NCBI GenBank assembly: GCA_964508755.1
Contig: CAZDUZ010000035.1
Span: 1 to 8,776, forward strand
Reading direction: 5' to 3'
DNA from: CAZDUZ01 sp964508755
GTDB lineage: Bacteria; Patescibacteriota; Dojkabacteria; SC72; JAFGCJ01
Length of the DNA: 8,776 nucleotides
Both the position numbers and the translations under genes were made by a program. This document shows, piece by piece, positions 1 to 6,418 of this stretch. Below the pieces are notes generated by a model. It did not search any database. It was not told the origin of the DNA and worked only from the letters and a program-made list of their open reading frames with translations. Position 1 is the stretch's first letter. Each line of letters opens with the position of its first letter.

Positions 1-1306
1 AGAGACCGGCAGATAAAGTCTTTGCAGACTTTCTTAGGTCATCAATCGATTTTTTCCCAATTTTTCTTGGAGGTATATTGATAACCCTTAGAAAGGATAA
101 TTCATCTTGAGGATTTGCAAGAAACCGTAAGTAAGCAAGCATATCCTTGATTTCCCTACGCTCATAAAATCTCACTCCGCCAACAAGTCTGTAGGGAATG
201 GCAGAACGGATAAGTTCCTCCTCTAATACACGAGACTGAGCATTTATACGATATAGTATTCCAACATCATTAAGGCTTCCTCCTGACCGGAGATGTGCTT
301 CAATTTTTGCGACAACATAGGAGGCTTCATCTCGATCATTACGAGCTTCATACACAGAAATGGGTTCACCTTGACCAGCATCAGTCCATAAGTCTTTTTT
401 TGCACGTTCAGCATTGTTTGAAATAACTGATTGAGCACACTGTAAGATATTTGATGTTGAACGATAGTTTTTCTCAAGTCGTACAACTTTTGCCCCCGGA
501 AAATCCTTTTCAAAAGAAAGAATATTTTTAATTGTTGCACCCCTCCACGAGTATATTCCTTGATCATCATCACCTACCACGCAGACATTATTTAACGATC
601 CAGTAAGGTTTTTAACGAGATTGTACTGAACAATATTTGTATCCTGGTATTCGTCTACTAATACATATGGATACCGTTCATGGTATTTTTTCTTAACATC
701 GTCATGCTCCTGAAGAAGCTTAAGCGGGAGTATTTGTAAATCATCGAAATCAACAGCTCCTTGTTCACGAAGTCCTTTCTCATATTCTTTATACACTTTA
801 GCCACAACCTCTTCGAACACACCCGTTACAAATTTTTCATAATCCAGAGGAGTAATCATCTCGTTTTTCGCAGATGAGATACTGTACTGTACATTGGTAG
901 GATTAAATTGCTTTTTATCAATATTCGCGTCGTCCATGATCTGTTTAATCAAATGTTGGACATCATCAGGATCGTAAATGGAAAAACTCGTTGGAATACC
1001 TAGTTTGTTACCCTCTTTTCGGAGCATCAATGCACCAAATGAATGAAAGGTTCCAATATAGGGCAGTCCGGAAAACGGTTTTCCTTCGAGTAATGCCCGT
1101 ACCCTTTCCTTCATTTCTCCGGCAGCTTTTTTGGTAAATGTCATTGCCAATATCCCCTCAGGAGGAACAAGACCTTGTTCGATAAGCCACGCAATACGAT
1201 AGGTAATTACTCTTGTTTTACCAGAACCAGCCCCTGCGAAGATGAGCAGTGGCCCGGACTCATGCACAACAGCTTCTTTTTGTTGAGGATTTAAATCATC
1301 AATCAT
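1..1306 (-). CDS. uvrD: UvrD/PcrA-type superfamily 1 DNA helicase, N-terminal part (runs off window start)
   Basis: ATP-dependent 3'-5' DNA helicase of the UvrD/Rep/PcrA family, which unwinds DNA in nucleotide excision and mismatch repair and clears stalled replication forks. The frame is open from an ATG at 1306 to the window edge: 435 codons of a family that usually has about 650-750 residues, so the C-terminal third is missing. Seen in order: Q motif LNPQQKEAV (residues 5-13), Walker A GAGSGKT (25-31), motif Ia TFTKKAA (about 55-61), Walker B/motif II VDEYQDTN (217-224), motif III GDDDQGIYSWRG (245-256) and motif IV around LEKNYRS (277-283). The catalytic Lys, Asp-Glu and motif III Gln/Arg are all present, so the enzyme looks active. 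The 131 bp upstream hold no gene and no convincing terminator. The family is certain; the choice between UvrD and PcrA is not. Confidence 0.96.
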   Translation of the reverse strand, partial: MIDDLNPQQKEAVVHESGPLLIFAGAGSGKTRVITYRIAWLIEQGLVPPEGILAMTFTKKAAGEMKERVRALLEGKPFSGLPYIGTFHSFGALMLRKEGNKLGIPTSFSIYDPDDVQHLIKQIMDDANIDKKQFNPTNVQYSISSAKNEMITPLDYEKFVTGVFEEVVAKVYKEYEKGLREQGAVDFDDLQILPLKLLQEHDDVKKKYHERYPYVLVDEYQDTNIVQYNLVKNLTGSLNNVCVVGDDDQGIYSWRGATIKNILSFEKDFPGAKVVRLEKNYRSTSNILQCAQSVISNNAERAKKDLWTDAGQGEPISVYEARNDRDEASYVVAKIEAHLRSGGSLNDVGILYRINAQSRVLEEELIRSAIPYRLVGGVRFYERREIKDMLAYLRFLANPQDELSFLRVINIPPRKIGKKSIDDLRKSAKTLSAGL

Positions 1307-1437
1307 ATCTGAGTCTTTTTCGAAAAGATAAGAGATGTCAAAGTGTCAGCAGTGGCCAGAATAGCACGCACCCAGAAGCGTATGCAAGGTGGTTCAGAGG
1401 AACGTTCACAACCTACCAATCCAACATTGGCAATATT

Positions 1438-2679
1438 CTAAATATCCCTAACATACTTTCCAAATACCCACCCTTCTCTTCCATCATCCAGTTGCACTTT
1501 ATACCAATTCGAGTCAAAACCTTTCTTGATAAGCACTTGTCCAGGAACTACTTTACCCATTTCACCACACCCTGCTGAAGGACAGTCACGGACATTTAAG
1601 TAACCGGTTTCGGTATCAAGAATTTCTACAAGATCAAAGTCACCAGCAGAAACCTTAAATGCGATCTCAAACTGCGAACCGTCAATCCATTGATCAGGTG
1701 CACGAAGTAATTCAAATGATTCTTTGTACTCGCCTGGTTTAAGCGGTGTTTTAACCTCAAAACTAAACGTAGCTTTTTGTCCTGGAAGAACCCAATCTTC
1801 ATTTGCAGTCATAACTCTAGTGAAGCTTAACCATTTATCTGTTACAAAGAAGGCACTTTCATGATTTCTCGGATTTGAAGTAGCAAGATATACCGCCTTT
1901 GTGCCACTTTTATACCAAGGAATGGTTCCGGTATTTTCAATCTCAGCCGTGACCACAAAGTTCTCATTTGCATTCACCTCGCGGTTGTAGCTGACTTCCC
2001 CTACTTTTGCTTTTGTTGTAAGTACATTTTCAGGGGGAAGGAGAGATGTCTGAGCAAGAATTCCAGATAACGACTGCATCCACGCTCTATCTTGAGCATC
2101 CGTAACTTTAAGGCGAGATGGCTGATTCTCTTCTCTACTAGCCAGACTTACGATGACAGGATGGACATTTTCATCTTGCACAAGAGCATTAGATTGCACA
2201 GTGCTTAATAATTCTACAAACGCACGCTGTGCAGCATACGTCATTTCCTGATTATTTCCATAATAACCAATAAGGACAGAATTTCTGAATCGATCTTCGG
2301 TATCTGGTGAGTACAGTGGTTGGACATCATTCCCACCTGCCTTGCCCTCATACACCTTCCCATCCCAGGTAACGACATAATTAAAAGGAATATCAACAAA
2401 ACCAGCATGCACGATCAGGTAATAGTACAAACCTCGATACAAATCTGAGGAGTCCCCAAATCGTACACCCAACGGAATCGGGATCTGTGCAACAAGGATT
2501 TTCTGGGATTGAGCATACCGGTCTCCTCCAGAATCAGCCAAGGTTTCATCAATACCTGCTTGTTCTCTACTGACCACAGCAGCTGAGACAGGAGATACGG
2601 ATACAAGGTAGTATGCCAAGATGCTGCCAAACACCGCAACAAATCCCGCAACAGCCATAAACCGATTAGTTCTTTTCAT
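1438..2679 (-). CDS. Exported protein: degenerate amidase/PGRP-like region, NBR1-type Ig-like (FW) domain, bacterial SH3 domain
   Basis: 413 residues, function unknown. A membrane segment or signal peptide lies at about 7-34, with a possible signal peptidase site near VSAA (31-34). Residues about 60-185 resemble the N-acetylmuramoyl-L-alanine amidase/PGRP core: DIPFNYVVTWDGKVYEG (95-111) and IGYYGNN (137-143) match the usual D-I-x-Y-x-F-x-I-x-x-D-G-x-x-Y-E-G and G-I-x-x-x-G-N blocks. The His-His zinc motif expected earlier in the fold is absent, so catalysis is doubtful. Residues about 221-345 fit the NBR1 four-tryptophan Ig-like domain: NTGTIPW (249-255), then W283, W296, the PGQ turn (299-301) and W331. 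Residues 350-411 are an SH3_3-type wall-binding domain with NVR (362-364) and a C366/C371 pair. An AGGAAGG Shine-Dalgarno-like stretch at 2681-2687 lies very close to the ATG. The gene starts 85 bp after the Cys-rich gene, possibly one transcript. Domain calls are by eye; SH3 and FW are firmer than the amidase-like part. Confidence 0.9.
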   Translation of the reverse strand: MKRTNRFMAVAGFVAVFGSILAYYLVSVSPVSAAVVSREQAGIDETLADSGGDRYAQSQKILVAQIPIPLGVRFGDSSDLYRGLYYYLIVHAGFVDIPFNYVVTWDGKVYEGKAGGNDVQPLYSPDTEDRFRNSVLIGYYGNNQEMTYAAQRAFVELLSTVQSNALVQDENVHPVIVSLASREENQPSRLKVTDAQDRAWMQSLSGILAQTSLLPPENVLTTKAKVGEVSYNREVNANENFVVTAEIENTGTIPWYKSGTKAVYLATSNPRNHESAFFVTDKWLSFTRVMTANEDWVLPGQKATFSFEVKTPLKPGEYKESFELLRAPDQWIDGSQFEIAFKVSAGDFDLVEILDTETGYLNVRDCPSAGCGEMGKVVPGQVLIKKGFDSNWYKVQLDDGREGWVFGKYVRDI

Positions 2680-2764
2680 ACCTTCCTATGCTACATCAAA
2701 ATTGAAATTCAGTCATCTTTGGCCTCCAATCATTTAGCATTCACTCATCTGTTTTCGTTGTTTC

Positions 2765-4912
2765 TTACTCGTTTTCAAGTTTTTTTAGGAATCCTTGTTC
2801 CCATCGTTCATTTTTCGCTCCCCGGTGCGTTACAAGAAATACAGAAAGTCCCGATACAATAAGAGCGGCAGAGAGAGAAAGTCCCATGACGGTAACTCGA
2901 TTAATTGCGGTAATGGGTAGTTCATCAATGGTCGTTCCAATTTCTGCATATATTCCTCGGTCAAAACCTGTTTGTCCACTTTCAATCATATTGAGCTGGA
3001 TACTAATCAAATCATCCTCGATGTCTGCAAGCAGATATGAGCGAGTCAATTGATTTCCCTTGGTCTTCACCGTTAATTCAAGGGTATCTTCAGGGGTAAA
3101 TGTAAAGTAATCAGTATAATCCTGAGTTCGAACACCTCCTAAACTTAACGACCAGGTCCCATCAGATCCCACATCGGTCGACACGAGCGATGATTGACCA
3201 CCCGTTCCGGTAATTTTGGCAATAATTGTCGAATCAGCCTTCGCACTCCCGCTAATTTCACCAATAACGGCATAAAAAGCAGGAGGAGAGCTTTCTGTTT
3301 CGGGGGTAAGCAACTCGTAAGGATAACCTCCGTCATTGTACAACTCCCCGCCACTTTGTATTTCATAGTAATAAGTGGTTTCAGGAGTTAAACCGGTAAC
3401 CGTAACATGATGGGTGTAATATCTGCCTTTTGTTACGAGATTGTCACGGGTATCCAGTGCTTCGTTCGATATATCATCAGCTGATTCACCATAGAGTACC
3501 GATCCTTCCTCAAGAGCACTGCTAATCCAGGAGACGGTAAAGGAATTCTCGGTTACGTTGGCAAGAGTAATGGATTCGATATCACCAGAAGGAGATGTTC
3601 CCCCTGGTATAAGTTGAGAAAGCGGAACATCTTGAACGTTCGAAGGAGGGAGGATTTGCTTTTCACATGATCCGGAAAGTGAGCACGTTAAGCCGTTAGA
3701 ACAGGTTCCGCAGCTCCCCCCGCATCCATCATTTCCGCATACTCTTCCTGCACAATTTGGAACGCAAGGTCCTTCTTCACACACTCCCGAGACATTACAG
3801 GTATATCCATTATCACACATTCCACAGCTCCCCCCACACCCATTGCTTCCACACTCCCTACCATCACAATCAGGTTCGCATACTTCACACACCCCATCGG
3901 CACTACAGGTTGCACCGTCATCACATGTTCCGCAGGTACTTCCACACCCATCACTTCCACATTCTTTACCATCACAATCAGGTTCACATACTTCACACAC
4001 TCCATCGACACTGCACGTCGCATCATCATCGCATGTCCCACAGGTACTCCCGCACCCATCACTTCCACATTCTTTACCATCACATTGCGGAGTGCATGGT
4101 TCTACATCATCTGTGTCGGCGACGGGAAGTTTTGCGGTGTCAGGCATTACCGCATCTCCCGAAACCCCTTCCTCCAGTTGCGTATCAACATCCTCTTTAT
4201 CTGCTACGGTCAATTCCTCTAAAGCTCCCCCAAGATCTCCTCCCTGAGCAAAAAGATACAATTTCGTCGTATCGGTGTATGAAAAACGAGAGCGTGTATC
4301 AGACGTACGGATGTGAGACAAATCCACTTCAAAGTTTCCACGTTGATTGGTGAGTGTTGACACAGGAAACGATTTTTGACCATTTGCGTTTTCTAGAACT
4401 ACATACACTATTGCCTGTTCATCTTCACCTCCCTCAATAGATCCAAATAAGGGATTCGGGGTTGGAATTCCTTCATCTGAAAGTGGCGGTGTTTTAAATG
4501 TAAATTCTGCTCCATCTTTATCCTTATATGCGTTTTTCCCGGACCCTATTACAAAATAATAAGAAGTGTCGGGTTGGAGATCAGTAAGGGTGACATAATG
4601 AGTCGTTCGAGTTTCTGTTTTACCATTTCGAATATCTCGGTCATCTTGTGTAACAGGAGAGCCAGACGAGACTCCAGGGGTTTGACTCCATTGAATCCAA
4701 CCTTCCCTTTTTTCCTGTGGAGTAATCCAGGAAATGACTACCGAAGTTTCAGTCATATCACTTAGATAGGCTTGTTGAGGAACTTCCTCTGGACTAGCTC
4801 TCGAACGCCAATCACGATAAAACAGGAATGCTCCAACGGCTGCAGGAATAAATAGAATTCCCGCTAACGCAATTATCAGTTGCCTTCTTTTCTGTGCCGG
4901 TGAAATATACAT
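2765..4912 (-). CDS. Double membrane-anchored surface protein with duplicated FN3 modules and four 8-Cys repeats
   Basis: 715 residues, not a named family. Order seen: cytoplasmic start and membrane helix (about 11-33); fibronectin-III-like domain (about 42-142, with SVVISWIT and LQPDTSYYFVIGSG); a second beta-sandwich domain (about 153-225); acidic linker (226-272); four Cys-rich repeats (273-416); linker; second FN3 domain (about 444-537, with SFTVSWIS and LTPETTYYYEIQSG); second beta-sandwich (about 546-632); membrane helix (about 672-695); short charged cytoplasmic tail. The 32 cysteines all lie in the repeats, so they are probably disulfide-bonded outside the membrane. The two FN3 plus sandwich modules are clearly internal copies. 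There is no sortase motif. Predicted topology is N-in, C-in with a large external loop, which suggests an adhesive or structural surface protein. A promoter candidate ends only a few bases before the ATG, implying a near-leaderless mRNA without a Shine-Dalgarno site. The divergent neighbour encodes a CPHC thiol oxidoreductase. Confidence 0.95.
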   Translation of the reverse strand: MYISPAQKRRQLIIALAGILFIPAAVGAFLFYRDWRSRASPEEVPQQAYLSDMTETSVVISWITPQEKREGWIQWSQTPGVSSGSPVTQDDRDIRNGKTETRTTHYVTLTDLQPDTSYYFVIGSGKNAYKDKDGAEFTFKTPPLSDEGIPTPNPLFGSIEGGEDEQAIVYVVLENANGQKSFPVSTLTNQRGNFEVDLSHIRTSDTRSRFSYTDTTKLYLFAQGGDLGGALEELTVADKEDVDTQLEEGVSGDAVMPDTAKLPVADTDDVEPCTPQCDGKECGSDGCGSTCGTCDDDATCSVDGVCEVCEPDCDGKECGSDGCGSTCGTCDDGATCSADGVCEVCEPDCDGRECGSNGCGGSCGMCDNGYTCNVSGVCEEGPCVPNCAGRVCGNDGCGGSCGTCSNGLTCSLSGSCEKQILPPSNVQDVPLSQLIPGGTSPSGDIESITLANVTENSFTVSWISSALEEGSVLYGESADDISNEALDTRDNLVTKGRYYTHHVTVTGLTPETTYYYEIQSGGELYNDGGYPYELLTPETESSPPAFYAVIGEISGSAKADSTIIAKITGTGGQSSLVSTDVGSDGTWSLSLGGVRTQDYTDYFTFTPEDTLELTVKTKGNQLTRSYLLADIEDDLISIQLNMIESGQTGFDRGIYAEIGTTIDELPITAINRVTVMGLSLSAALIVSGLSVFLVTHRGAKNERWEQGFLKKLENE
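3665..4096 (-). repeat. Four in-frame tandem Cys-rich repeats (about 108 bp each) in the 715-residue surface protein
   Basis: The units cover protein residues 273-308, 309-344, 345-382 and 383-416. Each has eight cysteines spaced C-x3-C-x4-C-x4-C-x3-C-x2-C-x5-C-x5-C around a CGSDGCGxxCGxC-like core. Units 1 and 2 are nearly identical in protein and DNA, unit 3 diverges slightly, and unit 4 is the most different. This gradient points to recent duplication at the N-terminal side of the array. Similar CGxDGCGGxCGxC repeats are known from secreted proteins of myxobacteria and relatives; their role is poorly defined. Confidence 0.95.
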
Positions 4913-4921
4913 GCGGACTAC

Positions 4922-4950
4922 AGTATAATTTATCAGTCTTGACAGAACAA
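4922..4950 (-). promoter_or_regulatory. Promoter candidate for the Cys-rich surface protein, near-leaderless
   Basis: On the minus strand, a TATACT -10 box (4927 to 4922, 5 of 6 to consensus) lies 17 bp from a weak TTGTTC -35 box (4950 to 4945). A start seven bases past the -10 box would fall near 4915, leaving about three bases before the ATG at 4912. No Shine-Dalgarno sequence is present. It overlaps the plus-strand promoter candidate. Confidence 0.5.
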
Positions 4951-4967
4951 GTCGCCTACGCTAGAGT
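4939..4967 (+). promoter_or_regulatory. Promoter candidate for the CPHC thioredoxin-like gene
   Basis: A perfect TTGACA -35 box (4939-4944) is followed by a 17-bp spacer and TAGAGT (4962-4967, 4 of 6). The predicted start near 4974 gives a leader of about 23 bases with only a weak purine run (AGAAAAGA) before the ATG at 4997. A perfect TATAAT also occurs on this strand at 4924-4929 with GTGAAA 18 bp upstream, so a second, more distal promoter is possible. The -35 box sits inside the spacer of the minus-strand promoter. Confidence 0.55.
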
Positions 4968-4996
4968 CACAAAACTTAGTTTATTTAGAAAAGACT

Positions 4997-5635
4997 ATGG
5001 TAAAAGAAAAAACGAGTAGTACCTCAAAAGGATCCTCGTCAGACTCGATGATGGAAATTACCCTTCCTGATGGAATTTCTCAATTTTTGCTTCCTCTTTC
5101 AATTTTAGTATCCGCACTGATCATCTCAGGTGCAGTACTGTATGGAGCAGGAAAGATTGCGGGAGATAACGGTTCTAATACGGTAGCCGGAGATACAGAT
5201 TCCAATACCGATACGGGGACTGATACGGCAGAATCTGCAGGTACTGTAGTTCGGACATTTGAGACGTTTACCGAGTACGATAATGAAGTTTGTAAAGAAG
5301 ATGGAAAGCCAGTGGTCTACCTATTCTCGACAACCTGGTGTCCTCATTGTCAATGGGTTGGTGCGACCTTTGATAAGTGGGCAAAAGACAATTCCGATAA
5401 AATCGTGGCTTATCACTGGGAAGTTGATACTTTCGATAATACATTAACCAGCGAAGTTGAGACGGCAGTTCCGGAAGATGCCCTTGCGGTATATTCGAAG
5501 TTCAACCCCAATCAATCTATTCCAACATTTGTTTTTGGATGCCGGTATAGCAGAGTTGGAAATGGATATGAGAGTGAGAATAACCTCGACAAAGAACGTG
5601 AATCATTCGATAAGGTCATGAATGAGATTGTGTAA
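4997..5635 (+). CDS. Membrane-anchored thioredoxin-fold thiol oxidoreductase with CPHC active site
   Basis: 212 residues. A short polar cytoplasmic N-terminus is followed by one membrane helix (about 28-50), a Gly/Asp/Thr/Asn-rich linker (about 55-82) and a thioredoxin-fold domain (about 84-211) predicted outside the membrane. The active site is WCPHC (W114, C115, C118), the dipeptide typical of DsbA-type oxidases, although CPHC also occurs in other thioredoxin-fold proteins. The conserved cis-proline is in SIPTF (P176). Two further cysteines, C99 and C182, flank the fold and could form a second pair. I infer a role in making or isomerising disulfides in exported proteins. The divergent 715-residue protein with 32 cysteines is the obvious candidate substrate. 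This is the only plus-strand gene in the window and it is followed by a strong hairpin terminator. The electron acceptor partner (DsbB or VKOR) is not in the window. Confidence 0.93.
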   Translation: MVKEKTSSTSKGSSSDSMMEITLPDGISQFLLPLSILVSALIISGAVLYGAGKIAGDNGSNTVAGDTDSNTDTGTDTAESAGTVVRTFETFTEYDNEVCKEDGKPVVYLFSTTWCPHCQWVGATFDKWAKDNSDKIVAYHWEVDTFDNTLTSEVETAVPEDALAVYSKFNPNQSIPTFVFGCRYSRVGNGYESENNLDKERESFDKVMNEIV

Positions 5636-5670
5636 CTCATCGATATCTCATTAGGATGTGGATCAGTAAC

Positions 5671-5699
5671 AAAAAGAGGCCGGTAATCGGCCTCTTTTT
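5671..5699. terminator. Bidirectional intrinsic terminator
   Basis: A perfect 12-bp stem (AAAAAGAGGCCG at 5671-5682 pairing with CGGCCTCTTTTT at 5688-5699) has a 5-base GTAAT loop. The A-run and T-run at the two ends give a U-tract on either strand. It lies between the convergent stops at 5635 (plus) and 5721 (minus), as expected for a shared terminator. Confidence 0.93.
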
Positions 5700-5720
5700 A
5701 ATGTCATTTATATCAGAATT

Positions 5721-5984
5721 TTACTTCTGAACTCGCTTCATCAAGTTCTCTTTGGCACTCTTGAATTTTGGGCCAAGATCTTCACTGAAGTCACGGATTT
5801 TTGGGCCGATATCATCTTTGAATTCTTTAATATCTGCACCGACATCCTTTGCTTTTTCCTTCAGCATTTTACGCGTTTCCTTTCCTGACTGCGGAGCAAA
5901 AAGCAGAGCGAGAGCGGCTCCTACTGCTCCACCCAATACTGCACCGGCAAGAAAACTGATAGGATTGTTATTTTCCTGACTCAT
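5721..5984 (-). CDS. YtxH-like small membrane protein with hendecad tail
   Basis: 87 residues. A short polar start is followed by a Gly/Ala-rich membrane helix (about 10-30) that ends in FAPQSGKETRKML (29-41). This is the hallmark of the YtxH family (PF12732, a general stress or gas-vesicle-annotated protein of unknown biochemical role). The rest is a charged amphipathic helix containing three tandem 11-residue repeats (47-79). It starts at ATG 5984, 18 bp after the stop of the upstream YtxG-like gene and with no clear Shine-Dalgarno site in that gap. It is probably co-transcribed and perhaps translationally coupled. Pairing of YtxH with a DUF948/YtxG-type protein is known from Bacillus, which supports the call. 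Confidence 0.9.
   Translation of the reverse strand: MSQENNNPISFLAGAVLGGAVGAALALLFAPQSGKETRKMLKEKAKDVGADIKEFKDDIGPKIRDFSEDLGPKFKSAKENLMKRVQK
5748..5846 (-). repeat. Three tandem 33-bp repeats encoding 11-residue (hendecad) units
   Basis: Residues 47-57, 58-68 and 69-79 of the YtxH-like protein align as D-[VIL]-G-[AP]-[DK]-[IF]-[KR]-x-x-x-[DE]. Examples are DIGPKIRDFSE and DLGPKFKSAKE. An 11-residue period is typical of right-handed coiled coils and of membrane-binding amphipathic helices. Confidence 0.8.
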
Positions 5985-6002
5985 AAAGAATTTTGTAATA
6001 AT

Positions 6003-6344
6003 TTAAACTTCCTCCCTGTCCGAATCATCTTCTCCACCGGTAAAACGGGAGACGATAGAACGGACAGAAGCAAGGGCTGTTCCAATCATTGCGATTGGAC
6101 GAAGGATTGAGGACGAAACGGTTTCTACTATTGTGGATACTGTTTCAGCAACACGGTTAATTCTTTCAAGAAAGATTTTAGCCGCATCCATGATGTCATG
6201 AAATTCCACGACTACATACTTGAACTCCCTTACGGTCAATGTTGTTTCACGAAGGAGCATTGCCGTATGGTACATAATAAGGCCAAGCATTCCTGAAAGA
6301 CCCGCGACAATAAGCATCCAGAACCAGTATGGCACTTCTTCCAT
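6003..6344 (-). CDS. YtxG/DUF948-like single-pass membrane protein
   Basis: 113 residues from the ATG at 6344. I chose this start over the in-frame ATG at 6404 for two reasons. An AAGGA ribosome site sits six bases upstream, and the longer start would fall on the -35 box of the promoter at 6376-6404. The protein has a membrane helix at about 7-29 and then a long amphipathic helix (about 32-100) with heptad-like Val/Ile spacing (INRVAETVSTIVETVSSSI). It ends in an acidic tail. The layout and the YtxH-like gene 18 bp downstream fit the DUF948 (YtxG) family, but sequence identity to it is not obvious by eye. Function is unknown; an envelope or stress-related scaffold is an inference. Confidence 0.85.
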   Translation of the reverse strand: MEEVPYWFWMLIVAGLSGMLGLIMYHTAMLLRETTLTVREFKYVVVEFHDIMDAAKIFLERINRVAETVSTIVETVSSSILRPIAMIGTALASVRSIVSRFTGGEDDSDREEV

Positions 6345-6350
6345 TATTAG

Positions 6351-6355
6351 TCCTT
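6351..6355 (-). promoter_or_regulatory. Shine-Dalgarno site deciding the start of the YtxG-like gene
   Basis: AAGGA on the minus strand lies six bases before the ATG at 6344. It is one of the few recognisable ribosome sites in this window and it favours the 113-residue product over the 133-residue one. Confidence 0.75.
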
Positions 6356-6375
6356 GCTTACATGTTAACATTACC

Positions 6376-6404
6376 AGTATGACACAGCAGCGCAGCACCG
6401 TCAA
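6376..6404 (-). promoter_or_regulatory. Extended -10 promoter of the ytxG/ytxH-like operon
   Basis: On the minus strand, a TTGACG -35 box (6404 to 6399, 5 of 6) is followed by a 17-bp spacer and a CATACT -10 box (6381 to 6376, 4 of 6). The -10 box is preceded by TGT, an extended -10 element. The predicted start near 6369 gives a leader of about 25 bases that includes the AAGGA ribosome site. The promoter begins only 15 bp after the stop of the upstream gene. Confidence 0.7.
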
Positions 6405-6418
6405 TCAAACGGGATTTT

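Noticed and set aside
244..573. Separate 109-residue minus-strand frame inside the helicase
   Set aside because: The helicase frame is open over the whole region with all canonical motifs in order, so this is an overlapping shadow.
1336..1341. Perfect TTGACA on the minus strand upstream of the helicase
   Set aside because: No acceptable -10 box lies 16-18 bp downstream (AAAGAC or AAGACT at best), so I do not call a promoter.
1307..1437. Possible terminator or small gene between the SH3 protein and helicase genes
   Set aside because: Only short imperfect inverted repeats without a T-tract, and no convincing open frame on either strand.
1249..1578. Plus-strand 109-residue frame over the helicase start and SH3 end
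   Set aside because: It overlaps two well supported minus-strand genes and has no recognisable composition or ribosome site.
2680..2764. Terminator or promoter between the Cys-rich and SH3 protein genes
   Set aside because: No hairpin with a T-run. The best promoter pair (ATGACT-17-TAGCAT) is too weak to call, so co-transcription is the simpler reading.
3665..4096. CRISPR-like regular repeats
   Set aside because: The period is about 108 bp, the units are coding and in frame, and there are no short repeats separated by unique spacers.
3757..4353. Plus-strand frames rich in His/Tyr or Ser/Pro/His across the Cys repeat region
   Set aside because: They are antisense shadows of the Cys-rich repeats: Cys and Gly codons read backwards give His and Thr/Pro patterns. 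The minus-strand frame has coherent domains on both sides.
6345..6404. Longer start (ATG 6404) for the YtxG-like gene
   Set aside because: It coincides with the -35 box of a good promoter, lacks a ribosome site and adds a Cys-containing stretch unlike the family. ATG 6344 has AAGGA upstream.
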